Of a stretch of DNA of 64,000 bases, positions 61,479 through 64,000 are shown in pieces. Origin of the DNA: Ascoidea asiatica (Eukaryota; Ascomycota; Saccharomycetes; Ascoideales; Ascoideaceae); contig BCKQ01000024.1 of NCBI GenBank assembly GCA_001600695.1, forward strand, positions 1 through 64,000, in the 5' to 3' direction. Each line of letters begins with the position of its first letter. Within the stretch, counting starts at the first letter, position 1. A program made the position numbers and the translations under genes. The notes beneath the pieces were generated by a model, which did no database searches, had not been told where the DNA came from, and saw only the letters and a list, made by a program, of their open reading frames with translations.

Positions 61479-62927
61479 ATGTCTACAAACTCAGATTTCC
61501 TAAATAAAGGTATTGCCTTTATAGAAAAAGCAATAGAATTAGATCAAGCTTTAAATTATAATGAAGCTTATACTTCTTATTATTCAGGCTTAGATTATTT
61601 AATGTTAGCAATGAAATATGAAAAAAGTCAACAAAGTAAAAAAATTATTAAACAAAAAGTTACTGAATATTTAACAAGAGTTGAAAAATTAAAAGCTTAT
61701 TTAGATAAAGAAAATATTCAATCAAATAATGATTCAGTTAATGGTTCTTCAACTAAAAAAAAAACAAATAAAAATTCTCCAAATGGTTCAAATTCAAATT
61801 CAAATTCAAATAATAATAATAATAATAATAAAGATAATGACGATGATGATGATGATGAAAATAAAAAATTAAAAAAAAGTTTACAAAGTTCAATATTATC
61901 TGAAAAGCCAAATGTTAAATGGGATGATGTTGCAGGTCTTGAACCTGCAAAAGAAGCTTTAAAAGAAGCTGTAATATTACCTGTAAAATTTCCACATTTA
62001 TTTACTGGTAAAAGAAAACCAACTTCTGGTATTTTACTTTATGGTCCTCCAGGTACTGGTAAATCTTTTTTAGCAAAAGCTGTTGCAACTGAAGCAAATT
62101 CAACTTTTTTTTCTGTTTCTTCATCTGATTTAGTTTCAAAATGGATGGGTGAATCTGAAAAATTAGTTAGAAATTTATTTAAAATGGCAAGAGAAAATTC
62201 TCCTTCAATAATTTTTATTGATGAAGTTGATGCTCTTTGTGGTCCAAGAGGTGAAGGTGAATCTGAAGCAAGTAGAAGAATAAAAACTGAATTATTAGTT
62301 CAAATGAATGGTGTGGGTAATGATTCAACTGGTGTACTTGTATTAGGCGCAACTAATATACCTTGGCAATTAGATGCTGCAATTAGAAGAAGATTCGAAA
62401 GAAGAATTTATATAGCTTTACCTGAATTACAAGCAAGAGTTAAAATGTTTCAATTAAATATTGGTAATACTCCTTGTGAATTAAATAAAAATGATTATAA
62501 ATTATTAGGTAAATTAACTGATGGTTATTCAGGTTCTGATATTGCTGTTGCTGTAAGAGATGCTTTAATGGAACCAATTAGAAAAATTCAAACTGCAACT
62601 CATTTCAAAAAAGTTATATGTCAGGTCAATAATAGTGATGAGGATGATGATGATGGTAATAATAATAACGATAGTGATAATAATAGTAATAATAAAAGCA
62701 ATAAAAGTAATACTACTACTAAAGAAAAATTTACTCCATGTTCTCCTGGTGATAAAAATGCAATAGAAAAAAGTTGGATGGATATTGAAAGTGATGAATT
62801 ATTAGAACCTTCTTTAACAATTAAAGATTTTTTAAAGGCAATAAAGAAAACAAGACCAACTGTTAATAAAGATGATTTAATAAAACAAGAAAATTTCACA
62901 AAAGATTTTGGTCAAGAAGGTAATTAA
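61479..62927 (+). CDS. VPS4: ESCRT-III disassembly ATPase VPS4
   Basis: A 482-residue AAA ATPase that recycles ESCRT-III in multivesicular body formation. The N-terminal MIT domain covers residues 1-75 ([29 protein letters not shown]...). A Ser/Asn/Asp-rich linker lies at about 82-135. The AAA module has [29 protein letters not shown], Walker A GPPGTGKS (188-195), pore-region [15 protein letters not shown], Walker B IIFIDEVD (243-250, catalytic Glu248) and arginine fingers in [10 protein letters not shown]. The C-terminal beta-domain region carries an Asn/Asp-rich insertion (about 385-415) that lengthens it relative to yeast Vps4 (437). The C-terminal helix [18 protein letters not shown] is conserved. 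Confidence 0.96.
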   Translation: MSTNSDFLNKGIAFIEKAIELDQALNYNEAYTSYYSGLDYLMLAMKYEKSQQSKKIIKQKVTEYLTRVEKLKAYLDKENIQSNNDSVNGSSTKKKTNKNSPNGSNSNSNSNNNNNNNKDNDDDDDDENKKLKKSLQSSILSEKPNVKWDDVAGLEPAKEALKEAVILPVKFPHLFTGKRKPTSGILLYGPPGTGKSFLAKAVATEANSTFFSVSSSDLVSKWMGESEKLVRNLFKMARENSPSIIFIDEVDALCGPRGEGESEASRRIKTELLVQMNGVGNDSTGVLVLGATNIPWQLDAAIRRRFERRIYIALPELQARVKMFQLNIGNTPCELNKNDYKLLGKLTDGYSGSDIAVAVRDALMEPIRKIQTATHFKKVICQVNNSDEDDDDGNNNNDSDNNSNNKSNKSNTTTKEKFTPCSPGDKNAIEKSWMDIESDELLEPSLTIKDFLKAIKKTRPTVNKDDLIKQENFTKDFGQEGN

Positions 62928-63450
62928 CTCATTCTTTTCAATCTCATTTTAATTTTTCATTAACCTTCTTTTTTCTTTTATTTTAATCATGTCTCTATAT
63001 TTATATATTTTTCTATTTTTATATTTTGTTTTTTATAAATTTTTGTATAATTCTCTATTTTTTAGAACATTTTTGATCTTGCATTTTACTACGGTATGTT
63101 CTTATTAATTATTCTGAACTTAATTTTATAACAAAATAAATAAAACTTTTTTATTAAGAAAATATTAGCAAAGATTAAATTATTATATATTTATAAGAAT
63201 TTACAAAAAAGAACTCTATGAAAAATTGAAAATTATTAAATGACATAGCAATATTAAGAGAACTAGAATTTTAAAACAACACTTAACAAAACAAAACAAA
63301 AATTTAAAATTGAAAAAAAAAAAGAAAAATAAAAATCATAAAATGAAAATACAAATTAAAGAATAAAAAAAAAATCGAATTATCCTTCTAAATTATCACA
63401 AATAGATTAATTAAATTAAAAAAAAATATAATATATAACTTTAAACATTT
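62928..63450. other. Convergent intergenic region, AT-rich
   Basis: The gap between the VPS4 and CLIP-like stops. CT/T-rich then A-rich, no G+C island, no ORF. Confidence 0.6.
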
Positions 63451-64000
63451 TTAAAACAAATCATTTTCATAAGGACATTCAAAACTATCATGTCCTTCTC
63501 TATCACAAAACCCACACCATTTTTTTCTTCCAGCTGATGGATCGGTTGGTGTATTTGGAACATAAACTTCCAACTTCCCATTCACAACTTGAGGAGTAGA
63601 TTCATGATCAGATTGAGCATCAGCTTTATTATCCGGAGTCTTAGAATCATTTTTTGCTAATGGTTTTCTCATATATGAATTAGGTGTTGTTAAATCATCA
63701 CTATTGATATTATCTGCTGATCCATTTACTCCATTGGAAATTAACGACATACTTGCACGATTGGGACTTCTCATCATAAAACTCTCCGGTGAAAAGGATG
63801 ATTGAGAATCAAATCTATCAGAATTTCTATTTTTAGGTGAAGTTAATAAAGGTGGGCTATTATGAAATCTAGGAGAACCTGAATTTCTTCTAGAAGAATT
63901 TCTGACTGGAGAAAAACTTCTAAAAGATTGCCTATGACTTTTACTATTTAAACGGCTTTTTAACATTTCAATTTCAAGAGACTTTTGCTGATTTTCTTCA
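63451..64000 (-). CDS. CLIP-170/Bik1-like microtubule plus-end protein (C-terminal part, runs off window)
   Basis: The frame is open from the stop at 63451 to the window edge, so this is the 3' end of a longer gene; the ATG at 63966 is internal. The visible residues start with a coiled-coil fragment (EENQQKSLEIEMLKSRL), pass through an Arg/Ser-rich SPxxNS linker, and end with a CCHC-type knuckle WCGFCDREGHDSFECPYENDLF. That terminal Cys-x2-Cys-x4-His-x4-Cys near an acidic-aromatic end is the hallmark of CLIP-170-family C-termini. The CAP-Gly domain expected at the N-terminus is outside the window. Confidence 0.75.
   Translation of the reverse strand, partial: EENQQKSLEIEMLKSRLNSKSHRQSFRSFSPVRNSSRRNSGSPRFHNSPPLLTSPKNRNSDRFDSQSSFSPESFMMRSPNRASMSLISNGVNGSADNINSDDLTTPNSYMRKPLAKNDSKTPDNKADAQSDHESTPQVVNGKLEVYVPNTPTDPSAGRKKWCGFCDREGHDSFECPYENDLF

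Overview
The window looks like nuclear DNA from a budding yeast (Saccharomycotina) with a very AT-rich genome. It carries Pil1/Lsp1, Nic96, Rts1-type B56 and Avt3/4 homologues, a split RPS11 gene with a short 5' exon and GTATGT donor, poly-Asn and Ser/Asn runs, and a flocculin-type cell-wall adhesin. A GT91 beta-mannosyltransferase and a xanthine dioxygenase, both absent from S. cerevisiae, argue for a lineage outside Saccharomycetaceae. The species is not determined. About 24 protein genes in 64 kb is sparse for a yeast. No tRNA, rRNA or CRISPR was seen.

Layout. Position 1 starts inside a 17-bp tandem repeat with telomere-like strand bias. Then come: mitochondrial aldehyde dehydrogenase (-), B56 copy 1 (-), TatD hydrolase (+), xanthine dioxygenase (-), zinc-finger protein (+), a decayed copia-like relic, beta-mannosyltransferase (+), ADH6-like dehydrogenase copy 1 (-), EAF-domain protein with AT-hooks (+), a 68-residue Cys-rich protein (-), DPP1-like phosphatase (+), GRX6-like glutaredoxin (-), RPS11 (+), Zn2Cys6 factor (-) and NIC96 (-). 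A decayed 6.4-kb Ty3/gypsy element with two LTRs lies at 34592-40963. After it come ADH6-like copy 2 (+), a membrane-anchored protein with eighteen 14-residue coiled-coil repeats (+), AVT3/4-like transporter (-), GPI adhesin (+), PIL1 (+), secretory cyclophilin (-), B56 copy 2 (-), an unidentified 171-codon ORF (+), VPS4 (+) and the 3' end of a CLIP-170/Bik1-like gene (-) running off the window.

The strongest pattern is in gene spacing. Eight convergent gaps are short (32-705 bp) and uniformly AT-rich. Essentially every gap that contains at least one promoter is long and holds a G+C-rich island in an otherwise AT-rich background, for example 40/60 G+C at 3121-3180 against 7/60 at 2581-2640. 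These islands carry palindromes and TF-like sites (GTCACATGAC, TGACGTCA, CACGTG, CGCTACGTAGCG, CCG-N10-CGG) and long poly-C runs. They look like CpG-island-style promoter blocks.

The genes are mostly housekeeping: cell surface and membrane (adhesin, beta-mannosyltransferase, PIL1, DPP1-like), endomembrane traffic and redox (VPS4, GRX6, cyclophilin, AVT), nuclear pore and transcription (NIC96, EAF, zinc fingers). Two families, B56 and ADH6-like, are each present twice. No operon-like organisation is expected or seen.
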